A DNA stretch of 17,902 bases from Bacteroidota bacterium (lineage in GTDB: Bacteria > Bacteroidota > Bacteroidia > Bacteroidales > VadinHA17): contig JAEYZD010000137.1 of NCBI GenBank assembly GCA_023430725.1, positions 1 to 17,902 on the forward strand. Direction: 5' to 3'. The notes beneath the pieces were generated by a model. It saw only the letters and a program-made list of their open reading frames with translations, was not told where the DNA came from and did no database searches. Positions 5,628 to 12,330 of the stretch are shown here, one piece after another. Position numbers and translations under genes: made by a program. Position 1 is the first letter of the stretch. Each line of letters opens with the position of its first letter.

Positions 5628-6476
5628 ATGACGATCACCAACTTCGGAGGTGACGAGGTTGTATACGGCTATGATGAGTCACATATCATCATAGTGCCGG
5701 TACCGTATGATGCCACAAGCACATATATCCGTGGTGCCGATAAAGGTCCGGCGGCCATTCTCGAAGCATCCCCGGCCCTGGAGTTCTATGATATTGAGAC
5801 TGGCTCCGAGGCCCACAGGCATGGCATTCATACTATCGCCCCGCTGGAGAGCGGTGATGATCCTGCAGAGATAACAGAAGCCGTATACCGGACAGTATCC
5901 CGCATTTTGAGTGAGAGCCGGTTTCCGGTGGTCATCGGCGGAAATCACACAGTAAGTATCGGGGCGTTCCGGGCTGCGGCAGAAACCTTTGCCGGCCTGA
6001 CAATCCTTCAGCTTGATGCCCATTCCGACCTGAGGCCGGAATACGAAGGATCACATCTCAATCATGCCTGTGCAGCTGCCAGAGCACGGGAACATGCGCC
6101 GCTCGTACAGGTCGGGATACGAAGCATGGCAGCAGAGGAACTTCCTTTCGTTGACAGGAAGAGAATCTTTTACGCCCATGAGCTGTACAGCGACAAATCG
6201 CTGTATGACAGGGCCCTGGATCTGCTCTCCGGGAATGTCTACATCACGGTTGACCTTGATGTTTTTGATCCTTCGGTTATGCCCTCCACAGGTACCCCGG
6301 AGCCCGGCGGGCCTGATTACCGTGAGCTGATGTTCTTCCTGAGGGAGGTATTCCGCAAGCGCAATGTTATCGGTTTTGATGTTGTGGAACTGTGTCCCTC
6401 GGAATCAAACAAGGCACCTGATTTCATGGCAGCAAAGGTGATTTACCAGATGCTGAGCTATAAGTTTGGTCTCTGA
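5628..6476 (+). CDS. speB: Agmatinase (arginase-family ureohydrolase)
   Basis: A 282-residue ureohydrolase, probably converting agmatine to putrescine and urea. All three family signatures are present: GGNHT (H107), DAHSD (D130, H132, D134) and TVDLDVFDP (D209, D211) followed by STGTPEPGG. Together these give the six ligands of the binuclear Mn centre. GTPEPGG and overall similarity favour agmatinase over arginase, but substrate cannot be fixed from sequence; formiminoglutamase or guanidinobutyrase are alternatives. The open frame extends 64 codons upstream inside the DUF5606 gene; the ATG at 5628 gives the family-like start MTITNFGG. No arginine decarboxylase is in view. It ends 4 nt from the mazG stop on the other strand. 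Confidence 0.9.
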   Translation: MTITNFGGDEVVYGYDESHIIIVPVPYDATSTYIRGADKGPAAILEASPALEFYDIETGSEAHRHGIHTIAPLESGDDPAEITEAVYRTVSRILSESRFPVVIGGNHTVSIGAFRAAAETFAGLTILQLDAHSDLRPEYEGSHLNHACAAARAREHAPLVQVGIRSMAAEELPFVDRKRIFYAHELYSDKSLYDRALDLLSGNVYITVDLDVFDPSVMPSTGTPEPGGPDYRELMFFLREVFRKRNVIGFDVVELCPSESNKAPDFMAAKVIYQMLSYKFGL

Positions 6477-6480
6477 GAGG

Positions 6481-7269
6481 CTACAGGGGCCGGTCGAATT
6501 GCTTGGCCTCCTCCCAGATCACATTCATCTCATCCAGCGTCATGTCACGCAATGACATACCCTTCGCCAGGGTCTTCTGTTCAAGATAGTTGAACCTGCT
6601 GATGAATTTCCTGTTTGTCTTCTCAAGGGCAGCCTCCGGGTCTATCTCGTAGAGTCGTGCTGCATTTATTAGCGTGAAGAAGAGATCACCGAGTTCAGCT
6701 TCTATATCAACCTTCTTTCCGGAAGTCACCTCCTCCTTAAGTTCGCCGAGTTCTTCGGACACTTTGTCCCATATCTCCTCGCGGGTATTCCAGTCGAATC
6801 CCACACCCCTTACCTTCTCCTGTATCCTGTTGGCCTTTACTGTTGCGGGAAGTGATGACGGCACTCCGGAGAGGACCGGCTTGTATTCTGCGTGTTCATT
6901 CATCTTCAGCCGCTCCCAGTTCTCCTCAACCTCACGTGCGCCTCTTGTAACATTCACATCGCCAAAGACATGAGGATGCCTGTATATCAGTTTGCTGTTG
7001 ATTCCCTCAAGCACATCGCCTATGTCGAACTTACCGCTTTCCGAGCCGATCTTCGCGTAGAACGCGATATGAAGCATGATGTCTCCCAGCTCCTTTTTTA
7101 TTGAATCACTGTCATCTGTGATGATGGCGTCTGCCAGCTCATATGTCTCCTCAATAGTCAGCTTTCTCAGGGTCTGGTTTGTCTGCTTCATGTCCCACGG
7201 ACACTTTACCCTGAGCTCATCCATTATGTCGAGCAGTCTTGAGAATTCTCTTATTGCCTTTTCTCTCAT
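6481..7269 (-). CDS. mazG: Nucleoside triphosphate pyrophosphohydrolase MazG
   Basis: A 262-residue two-domain all-alpha NTP pyrophosphohydrolase that hydrolyses (d)NTPs to NMP and PPi, usually regarded as house-cleaning. The N-terminal domain has the Mg-binding EExxE (residues 40-44, in TIEETYELADAI) and ExxD (60-63, KELGD) motifs. The second domain has EELGELKEEV and AELGDLFFTLINAARL. CPWDMKQTNQTLR near the start and YRHPHVFGDV in the middle are classic MazG landmarks. The length equals that of E. coli MazG. It lies 12 nt downstream of the DUF62 gene, probably co-transcribed from 8093-8100. This is the metabolic MazG, not a toxin-antitoxin component. Confidence 0.95.
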   Translation of the reverse strand: MREKAIREFSRLLDIMDELRVKCPWDMKQTNQTLRKLTIEETYELADAIITDDSDSIKKELGDIMLHIAFYAKIGSESGKFDIGDVLEGINSKLIYRHPHVFGDVNVTRGAREVEENWERLKMNEHAEYKPVLSGVPSSLPATVKANRIQEKVRGVGFDWNTREEIWDKVSEELGELKEEVTSGKKVDIEAELGDLFFTLINAARLYEIDPEAALEKTNRKFISRFNYLEQKTLAKGMSLRDMTLDEMNVIWEEAKQFDRPL

Positions 7270-7281
7270 TTATAAATCAGA

Positions 7282-8076
7282 TTAAAATAATCCGCTGCCT
7301 TCGCGGCTTTCATTCCGTGCTTCAACTCTTACGGCGTCACCGTTCTCAACTCCGAACAACTGGCAAAGGTTCGCGCCGTTTATTGAGAGTTCAAGCAGGT
7401 CAAGTGAATTGAAACGTGTAACTATCTCACCAACAGGTTCATCACTGTATAGCTTGCTTATCTTTTCTGTATAGTAATTATTGCTTTTGATCAGAATTCT
7501 GAAGTCCCTGCCCTCAAAAACCCTGGAGAAGATTTCGCGAGTGATATTTGTTATTGCATTTCCGTATGAGTCGATGAAGATAACGCTGCCGATGATTACG
7601 TTCCTGTCTATTGCAGCGCGCAGCGGCACTTTCTCTGACAGGGATGTGATTCGTGTGCCAAGGCTCTCGGGCGGAAGGCCGCTGACGATTGCTGCTGCGG
7701 CTTTCACAAACAGGGTTATCTCATCAGCATTCTCTTCGTTGCTGAGGCTGATTATAAGCTCAGGTTCCGCGTTCAGGATCAGGTTGAACATCCCGTTGTC
7801 AGCTCCGATGAACCAGTGGTTGTGTGATCTGACAAGCAGATGCGGGTGTGCCCCGCCTCCCTCGCTGCTGACGAAGATCAGATGGACACTCCCTTCGGGA
7901 TAATGGCTGTAGGTGTTACGGATCACGAATGCACCGTGGCTGATATTCAGGGGGGGGATGCTGCCGGCATTACTGACTATGACGGTGCCGGGACAGGCAG
8001 AAGAGAGTTTTCCCCTGAGTATCCCGTTGAAGAAATCATCTTCCCTCCACTCGGTGGTCAGCGTTATCAGCGGCAT
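7282..8076 (-). CDS. DUF62 / SAM hydroxide adenosyltransferase-like protein
   Basis: A 264-residue protein of the DUF62 family, whose characterised members hydrolyse S-adenosylmethionine to adenosine and methionine. The start at 8076 gives the family N-terminus MPLITLTTEW; the open frame continues 239 codons further into phoH on the opposite strand, which is coincidental. Typical elements are RNTYSHYPEGSVHLIFV, HWFIGADNGMFNLI and, in the C-terminal barrel, IGSVIFIDSYGNAITNI. The active site is atypical. The usual VDPGVGxxR stretch is VSSEGGGAH (S70 and H77 in place of Asp and Arg), the usual FHGRDVF histidine region reads ADEITLF, and TDFG near the start is TEWR. Family membership is firm; SAM hydrolase activity is doubtful. 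It precedes mazG in a two-gene operon. Confidence 0.8.
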   Translation of the reverse strand: MPLITLTTEWREDDFFNGILRGKLSSACPGTVIVSNAGSIPPLNISHGAFVIRNTYSHYPEGSVHLIFVSSEGGGAHPHLLVRSHNHWFIGADNGMFNLILNAEPELIISLSNEENADEITLFVKAAAAIVSGLPPESLGTRITSLSEKVPLRAAIDRNVIIGSVIFIDSYGNAITNITREIFSRVFEGRDFRILIKSNNYYTEKISKLYSDEPVGEIVTRFNSLDLLELSINGANLCQLFGVENGDAVRVEARNESREGSGLF

Positions 8077-8092
8077 TCCAAAATTGTTACAG

Positions 8093-8100
8093 CAAAGATA
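8093..8100 (-). promoter_or_regulatory. -7 element for the DUF62-mazG operon
   Basis: On the minus strand the site reads TATCTTTG, an exact TAnnTTTG match ending 16 nt before the start codon at 8076. No convincing TTTG -33 element is found at the right distance. The leader would be only about 10 nt. Confidence 0.45.
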
Positions 8101-8120
8101 GTCTTCTGCAAAAAATAAAC

Positions 8121-8128
8121 TTACTTTG
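8121..8128 (+). promoter_or_regulatory. Weak -7-like element before phoH
   Basis: TTACTTTG has one mismatch to TAnnTTTG and precedes phoH, back to back with the DUF62 promoter. No -33 element is clear. If used, transcription starts near 8134. That would leave almost no leader for a start at 8140 but about 78 nt for the preferred start at 8212. Confidence 0.28.
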
Positions 8129-8211
8129 CGGTACAACCTATGAACAAAAAGGATCAGGATAATAAGATATTTCAGGAGAAAACCGGACAAAGAACGACAG
8201 AAGAGAGGCGG

Positions 8212-9183
8212 ATGACAGAGAGAGTGATTATGCTTGAGGAGATAGACCCGGTCGTTATGCTGGGTCCCAATAACAGGCTTCTTGACCAGATTCAGGGTTA
8301 TTATCCGAAAATCAAGCTCATTGCCCGGGGAAATGAGATAAAATGTGTAGGTGAACCTGAAGATGTGGCAGCTTTTGCCGACAGGATGACTGAACTCATT
8401 GACTATTACCGGCGATACAACAGGCTGGAGGAGGGTGATCTCGAGCGGCTCCTGCTTGATGACGCGCACATGAGGGCTGCGGCCGGCGGAAATTTTGAGG
8501 ATGCACTTGTTTTCGGCACAAATGGCAAGCCGGTGAGGGCACGCACGGTCAACCAGTTGCAGCTTGTAAAGGAATATGACAACAGTGACCTGATCATTGC
8601 AGAAGGACCTGCAGGTACCGGGAAGACTTACACTGCAATAGCCCTCGCTGTCAGAGCACTCAAAAACCATGAGGTCAAGAAGGTAGTCCTGACCAGGCCG
8701 GCAGTGGAAGCAGGGGAGAGGCTGGGCTTTCTTCCCGGAGACATGAAGGACAAGCTGGATCCCTATCTTCAGCCGCTTTATGACGCCCTTCATGACATGA
8801 TACCATTCAGGAAGCTTGAGCAGTGGATTGAGGACGGCACAGTGCAGATCGCACCGCTTGCATTCATGAGAGGCCGTACACTGGAGAACTCCTTTGTAAT
8901 ACTTGATGAGGCCCAGAACGCAACAGTAAGCCAGCTGAAGATGTTTCTTACCCGTATGGGTGTCAGCAGCAAGTTTATCCTTACCGGTGATACGACCCAG
9001 ATAGACCTGCCGCGAAGAAGCGAGTCAGGACTGATTCAGGCAATGAGACTCCTGTCAGGCATTGAGGGGATCTCAATCATCCGGTTTGACGAGCGGGATA
9101 TCGTAAGGCACCGTCTTGTCAAGAACATCGTAAGGGCATACGATGCCGAGGAGAAGAACAGAAATGAAGAAATGAAACAATAA
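8212..9183 (+). CDS. phoH: PhoH family ATPase
   Basis: A 323-residue PhoH-type P-loop ATPase from the ATG at 8212. The Walker A motif GPAGTGKT is at 132-139 and Walker B FVILDEAQNA at about 228-237, followed by the PhoH motif TGDTTQIDLP and a closing RHRLVKNIV. An N-terminal region with ARGNEIKCVGEPEDVAAF resembles the small KH-like fold of the PhoH-like/YbeZ branch. YbeZ partners the endoribonuclease YbeY in RNA and ribosome maturation, but ybeY is not in view. The frame also has an ATG at 8140, adding 24 hydrophilic residues. I prefer 8212 because MTERVIMLEEIDPV resembles the usual family start and AGAGAGGCGG lies just upstream. purC follows after 12 nt. Confidence 0.9.
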   Translation: MTERVIMLEEIDPVVMLGPNNRLLDQIQGYYPKIKLIARGNEIKCVGEPEDVAAFADRMTELIDYYRRYNRLEEGDLERLLLDDAHMRAAAGGNFEDALVFGTNGKPVRARTVNQLQLVKEYDNSDLIIAEGPAGTGKTYTAIALAVRALKNHEVKKVVLTRPAVEAGERLGFLPGDMKDKLDPYLQPLYDALHDMIPFRKLEQWIEDGTVQIAPLAFMRGRTLENSFVILDEAQNATVSQLKMFLTRMGVSSKFILTGDTTQIDLPRRSESGLIQAMRLLSGIEGISIIRFDERDIVRHRLVKNIVRAYDAEEKNRNEEMKQ

Positions 9184-9195
9184 AGCTGAATATCA

Positions 9196-10146
9196 ATGGC
9201 AAAGGCTATAACCTCAACTGATTTCAATTTCCCGCTCCAGAAAGGAGTCTACAGGGGAAAAGTTCGCGATGTTTATAATATTGATGATAAATATCTGCTG
9301 ATGGTGGTCACTGACCGCATCTCGGCCTTTGACGTCGTTCTGCCGGAAGGTATCCCTTATAAGGGGCAGGTTTTGAATCAGATAGCCACCATGTTCCTGG
9401 AGATGGTAAGCGATATAGTCCCGGTCTGGAACATTGCAGCACCTGATCCCAACGTGACTGTAGGAGTAAGATGCCAGCCATACCCTGTGGAGATGATCGT
9501 CAGGGGTTACCTGACGGGAAGCTCATGGAGGCTTTACAGGTCAGGAGGCAGGGAGATATGCGGAATACCGCTTCCTGATGGAATGAAGGAGCATCAGCGT
9601 TTCGAAAAACCACTGATTACCCCCACAACCAAGGCTGAACACGGGATGCATGATCAGGACATCTCAGCAGAGGAGATCATAAGGACAGGGCTGGTTTCCG
9701 AAGAGGAGTACCGCCAGCTAGAGGATTATGCAATGAAGCTCTTCCTCAGGGGTTCGGAGATAGCTGCCAGGCAGGGACTGATACTTGTGGACACGAAATA
9801 CGAGTTTGGCAAACGGGACGGAAAGATCTACCTGATAGATGAGATACATACCCCTGACAGCTCGAGGTACTTTTATTCGGAGGGTTACGGGGAGCGCTTT
9901 GCCAGGGGCGAGCAGCAGAGGCAACTCTCAAAGGAGTTTGTAAGGGAGTGGCTTATGGCCAATGGCTTCCAGGGAAACAGCGGAGAAAAGGTGCCGGAAA
10001 TGACTCCGGACATCGTCAGACAGATTTCGGACCGTTATATTGAACTTTATGAAAAAATTACCGGCAGGGAATTTGTAAAGGCGGATAGTGATGATCCCCT
10101 CAGAAGAATGGAGAAGAACGTTAACAGCTATCTGAAACAGCTGTAA
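9196..10146 (+). CDS. purC: Phosphoribosylaminoimidazole-succinocarboxamide synthase (SAICAR synthetase)
   Basis: A 316-residue ATP-dependent ligase that joins CAIR and aspartate to make SAICAR in purine synthesis. Family motifs appear in order: GKVRDVYNIDDKYLLMVVTDRISAFDV (split over about residues 17-45), VEMIVRGYLTGSSWRLY, KPLITPTTKAEHG, LVDTKYEFGKRDGKI and LIDEIHTPDSSRYF. The length fits the longer, roughly 300-residue SAICAR synthetase class rather than the 237-residue E. coli type. No key residue appears to be lost. It is downstream of phoH by 12 nt and likely co-transcribed, an arrangement I recall from other Bacteroidota. No other pur genes are nearby. Confidence 0.96.
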   Translation: MAKAITSTDFNFPLQKGVYRGKVRDVYNIDDKYLLMVVTDRISAFDVVLPEGIPYKGQVLNQIATMFLEMVSDIVPVWNIAAPDPNVTVGVRCQPYPVEMIVRGYLTGSSWRLYRSGGREICGIPLPDGMKEHQRFEKPLITPTTKAEHGMHDQDISAEEIIRTGLVSEEEYRQLEDYAMKLFLRGSEIAARQGLILVDTKYEFGKRDGKIYLIDEIHTPDSSRYFYSEGYGERFARGEQQRQLSKEFVREWLMANGFQGNSGEKVPEMTPDIVRQISDRYIELYEKITGREFVKADSDDPLRRMEKNVNSYLKQL

Positions 10147-10185
10147 CAGTAAGGAACCGGGGGTAGTATAAAGAAGATTCATTTG

Positions 10186-12330
10186 ATGGAAGAGAACAGG
10201 AAATTTTTCTCCTTGAATTGGGCGGCGGCCGTGCTGATTATGGCACTGCATCTGGTTCCCGTTACGATTGAAGCACAGACCCAGACCCGGAGCCAGTCCA
10301 CGACACAGCCCCCGGCCCAGGGACAGACCCGGACCCAGTCCCCGGTCCAGGAACAGACCCGGACTCAGACCCCGGTCCAGGAACAGACCCAGACTCAGAC
10401 CCCGGTCCCCGTAACTATATCCGGTGAAAAGATTGTAGTTGAGGGTAAGGTCTATTATATGCACCAGGTTCAGAAGGGGCAGACGCTCTATTCGATTGCC
10501 AGGGCCTATACTGTCTCCGTTGATATGCTTGCCCGCGAGAACGGGATTGCCGGCAACGGGATAAAGGAGGGTCAGGTGATCAGGATCCCGGCAGCAGCTG
10601 TTGCGCAAGGTCAGGCCTCGGCAAGAAACACGCCGTCTGCAAACGGTCAGCCGACAGGAGGAGTGCCGGGCGGGCAGGCCAGTAGTCAGCAACCAACTGC
10701 CGGGACTGCCACCGCATCAGCCGGACGGACCGCACAACCTGCAACCTTACCGGCTAACCAGGATGAGCGTTATATCTATCACCGTGTAAAGCGGGGCGAG
10801 ACTCTCGGAATCATTGCCAGTGAGTACGGCATCTCTGTCAGGGAGCTGAAGAGAGCCAACAAAGGTTTGCTCTTTCCCCATGAAGGGGATACTCTTCTGA
10901 TTCCCCGCAACAGGATCTCAACAGCACAGAAAGAGAGGAGAGGAGAGCCGCCGGTAATTGAGATTCCGGCTGACACAGTTGTACAGGATACAGTGGCAGT
11001 GGAAGAGGAAACGGAGTCATTTACACTTCCCGTATCAAGAACTGTGATAGACAGGCTTCAGGGTTCTGTCAGGGTTGCAGTGCTGCTGCCTTTCTTCATC
11101 AGGGAAAACAACACGCGATTCCGGGCTGATACAGCCATCACTGAATCGGACGATAACCTGAATTATAATGAACAGGGCAGAAATTCAGGCTCCATTTATG
11201 ATGGAAGCCTCCCGTTTCTTGAAGCCTATGAGGGTATCCTGATCGCTGTTGACAGCCTCAGATCGCTCGGACTTACTGTTGAACTTGACGTTTTTGACAC
11301 AGGGGCCGACACTGTTGGGCTTCACAGGCTGATTCAATCAGGTTCTCTGGATGGAGCAGACCTTATTATCGGGCCCGTGTTTTCATATCACCTGGAGCAG
11401 ATCGCAGGCTGGGCTGCGGCAAGGGATATACCCCTGGTCTCACCGGTGCCTCTGCGCGACAGTGACATCACCCTAAACAAGCCGACGCTTTACAGGGTAT
11501 TTCCATCAGAGGCTGTGATCCGTGCAACAATGGCCATGGAGCTTGTGTCCCATCCTGAGAGCAAGGTGATTTTCCTGCATTCGGACAGTTCAATGTATGA
11601 TCCGTCCACCTCGGCTCTCTGGAGAAAGGTGATCGAGTCCACCGGCGGTGACTCAGCCGTTGCGGAGGGCAGGCTTGTTGCCCACCATTACACGGGTGTG
11701 ACGGAGAAGAGAAATGTTTATGGCAACGTATCAAGACTCGAGAACCTGCTGGATCAGTCGCGTGAGAACATAATTGTTCTGGCAACCAACCAGACCCCGG
11801 TGGTAAGCTCAGCTTTTTCAGCCCTTCACAGTCTTACAAAACGCTATGACATAAAGGTGCTTGGCTATCCTGAGATACGGGGGCTGGAGACAATTGATCT
11901 CAAGTACTTCTATGATCTCGAGCTGCTCATCCCTTCGGAGAGCTATGTAGACTTCATGTCACCGGCTACCCGATCTTTCAGTTCATTGTTTATGAGGAAG
12001 TTCAGGACTGAACCAATGGCGGAGAGTTTTGCCTGGAGAGGATTTGACATTGCATGGTATTTTATCGGAGGTATAGCCTACCGGGGAAAGGATTTTCTGA
12101 GGGATCCGGGCACTTTCAATCCCTCACTGCTCTGCCTTGAACCTGATTTCAGGCGTGACAGCCGCCAGAACGGCTATGAAAACCGGGGGATCTTCATCCT
12201 TAACTATCACAGGGATATGACTATCGGGATTAGGCGTCCCTGGTCAAAGCCCGTTGAAGAAGAGGTTGAATTTCAAAGTCCGTTCAGGAAGCCTTTCCCG
12301 GGTTCATCAGGACATAATCGAGAACGATAG
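10186..12330 (+). CDS. Secreted LysM protein with type 1 periplasmic-binding-protein domain
   Basis: A 714-residue exported protein. A signal peptide (about residues 1-30, ending VTIEA before QTQ) is followed by a Gln/Thr/Pro-rich repeat linker (about 31-75). LysM 1 is at about 91-136 (YYMHQVQKGQTLYSIA to IKEGQVIRIP) and, after an Ala/Gly/Gln-rich linker, LysM 2 at about 196-243 (YIYHRVKRGETLGIIASEYG to EGDTLLIPRN). From about 295 to the end is a type 1 periplasmic-binding-protein fold (VRVAVLLPFF, DGADLIIGPVFSYHLEQIAGWA, IPLVSPVPLRD, SKVIFLHSD), related to leucine-binding proteins and LpoA-like lipoproteins. A peptidoglycan-bound sensor or regulator is plausible but unproven. A TTG at 10183 directly precedes the preferred ATG. 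Its last 47 bp overlap the 3' end of the opposite TPR gene. Confidence 0.88.
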   Translation: MEENRKFFSLNWAAAVLIMALHLVPVTIEAQTQTRSQSTTQPPAQGQTRTQSPVQEQTRTQTPVQEQTQTQTPVPVTISGEKIVVEGKVYYMHQVQKGQTLYSIARAYTVSVDMLARENGIAGNGIKEGQVIRIPAAAVAQGQASARNTPSANGQPTGGVPGGQASSQQPTAGTATASAGRTAQPATLPANQDERYIYHRVKRGETLGIIASEYGISVRELKRANKGLLFPHEGDTLLIPRNRISTAQKERRGEPPVIEIPADTVVQDTVAVEEETESFTLPVSRTVIDRLQGSVRVAVLLPFFIRENNTRFRADTAITESDDNLNYNEQGRNSGSIYDGSLPFLEAYEGILIAVDSLRSLGLTVELDVFDTGADTVGLHRLIQSGSLDGADLIIGPVFSYHLEQIAGWAAARDIPLVSPVPLRDSDITLNKPTLYRVFPSEAVIRATMAMELVSHPESKVIFLHSDSSMYDPSTSALWRKVIESTGGDSAVAEGRLVAHHYTGVTEKRNVYGNVSRLENLLDQSRENIIVLATNQTPVVSSAFSALHSLTKRYDIKVLGYPEIRGLETIDLKYFYDLELLIPSESYVDFMSPATRSFSSLFMRKFRTEPMAESFAWRGFDIAWYFIGGIAYRGKDFLRDPGTFNPSLLCLEPDFRRDSRQNGYENRGIFILNYHRDMTIGIRRPWSKPVEEEVEFQSPFRKPFPGSSGHNRER
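10321..10410 (+). repeat. 30-bp coding tandem repeat (minisatellite) in the LysM gene
   Basis: Three adjacent 30-bp units (10321, 10351, 10381) are nearly identical. Each spells a ten-residue unit of the type QTRTQxPVQE, and a more diverged unit precedes them at 10291-10320. The period is a multiple of three, so copy-number change would lengthen or shorten the linker in frame. It lies between the signal peptide and the first LysM domain. Confidence 0.85.

Noticed and set aside
6481..7269. mazG read as part of a toxin-antitoxin or stress module
   Set aside because: No mazE/mazF-like genes are adjacent, and the two-domain MazG is a common housekeeping enzyme.
7282..8793. 503-codon minus-strand open frame spanning the DUF62 gene and most of phoH in antisense
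   Set aside because: Only the last 264 codons match DUF62. The upstream part lies opposite the conserved PhoH ATPase core, resembles no protein and is an accidental stop-free stretch.
9928..10692. 254-codon minus-strand frame with LDRGLSPGLF-type repeats
   Set aside because: It is the antisense reading of the 30-bp repeat in the LysM gene plus the purC 3' end; it has no family match and the opposite frames are well supported.
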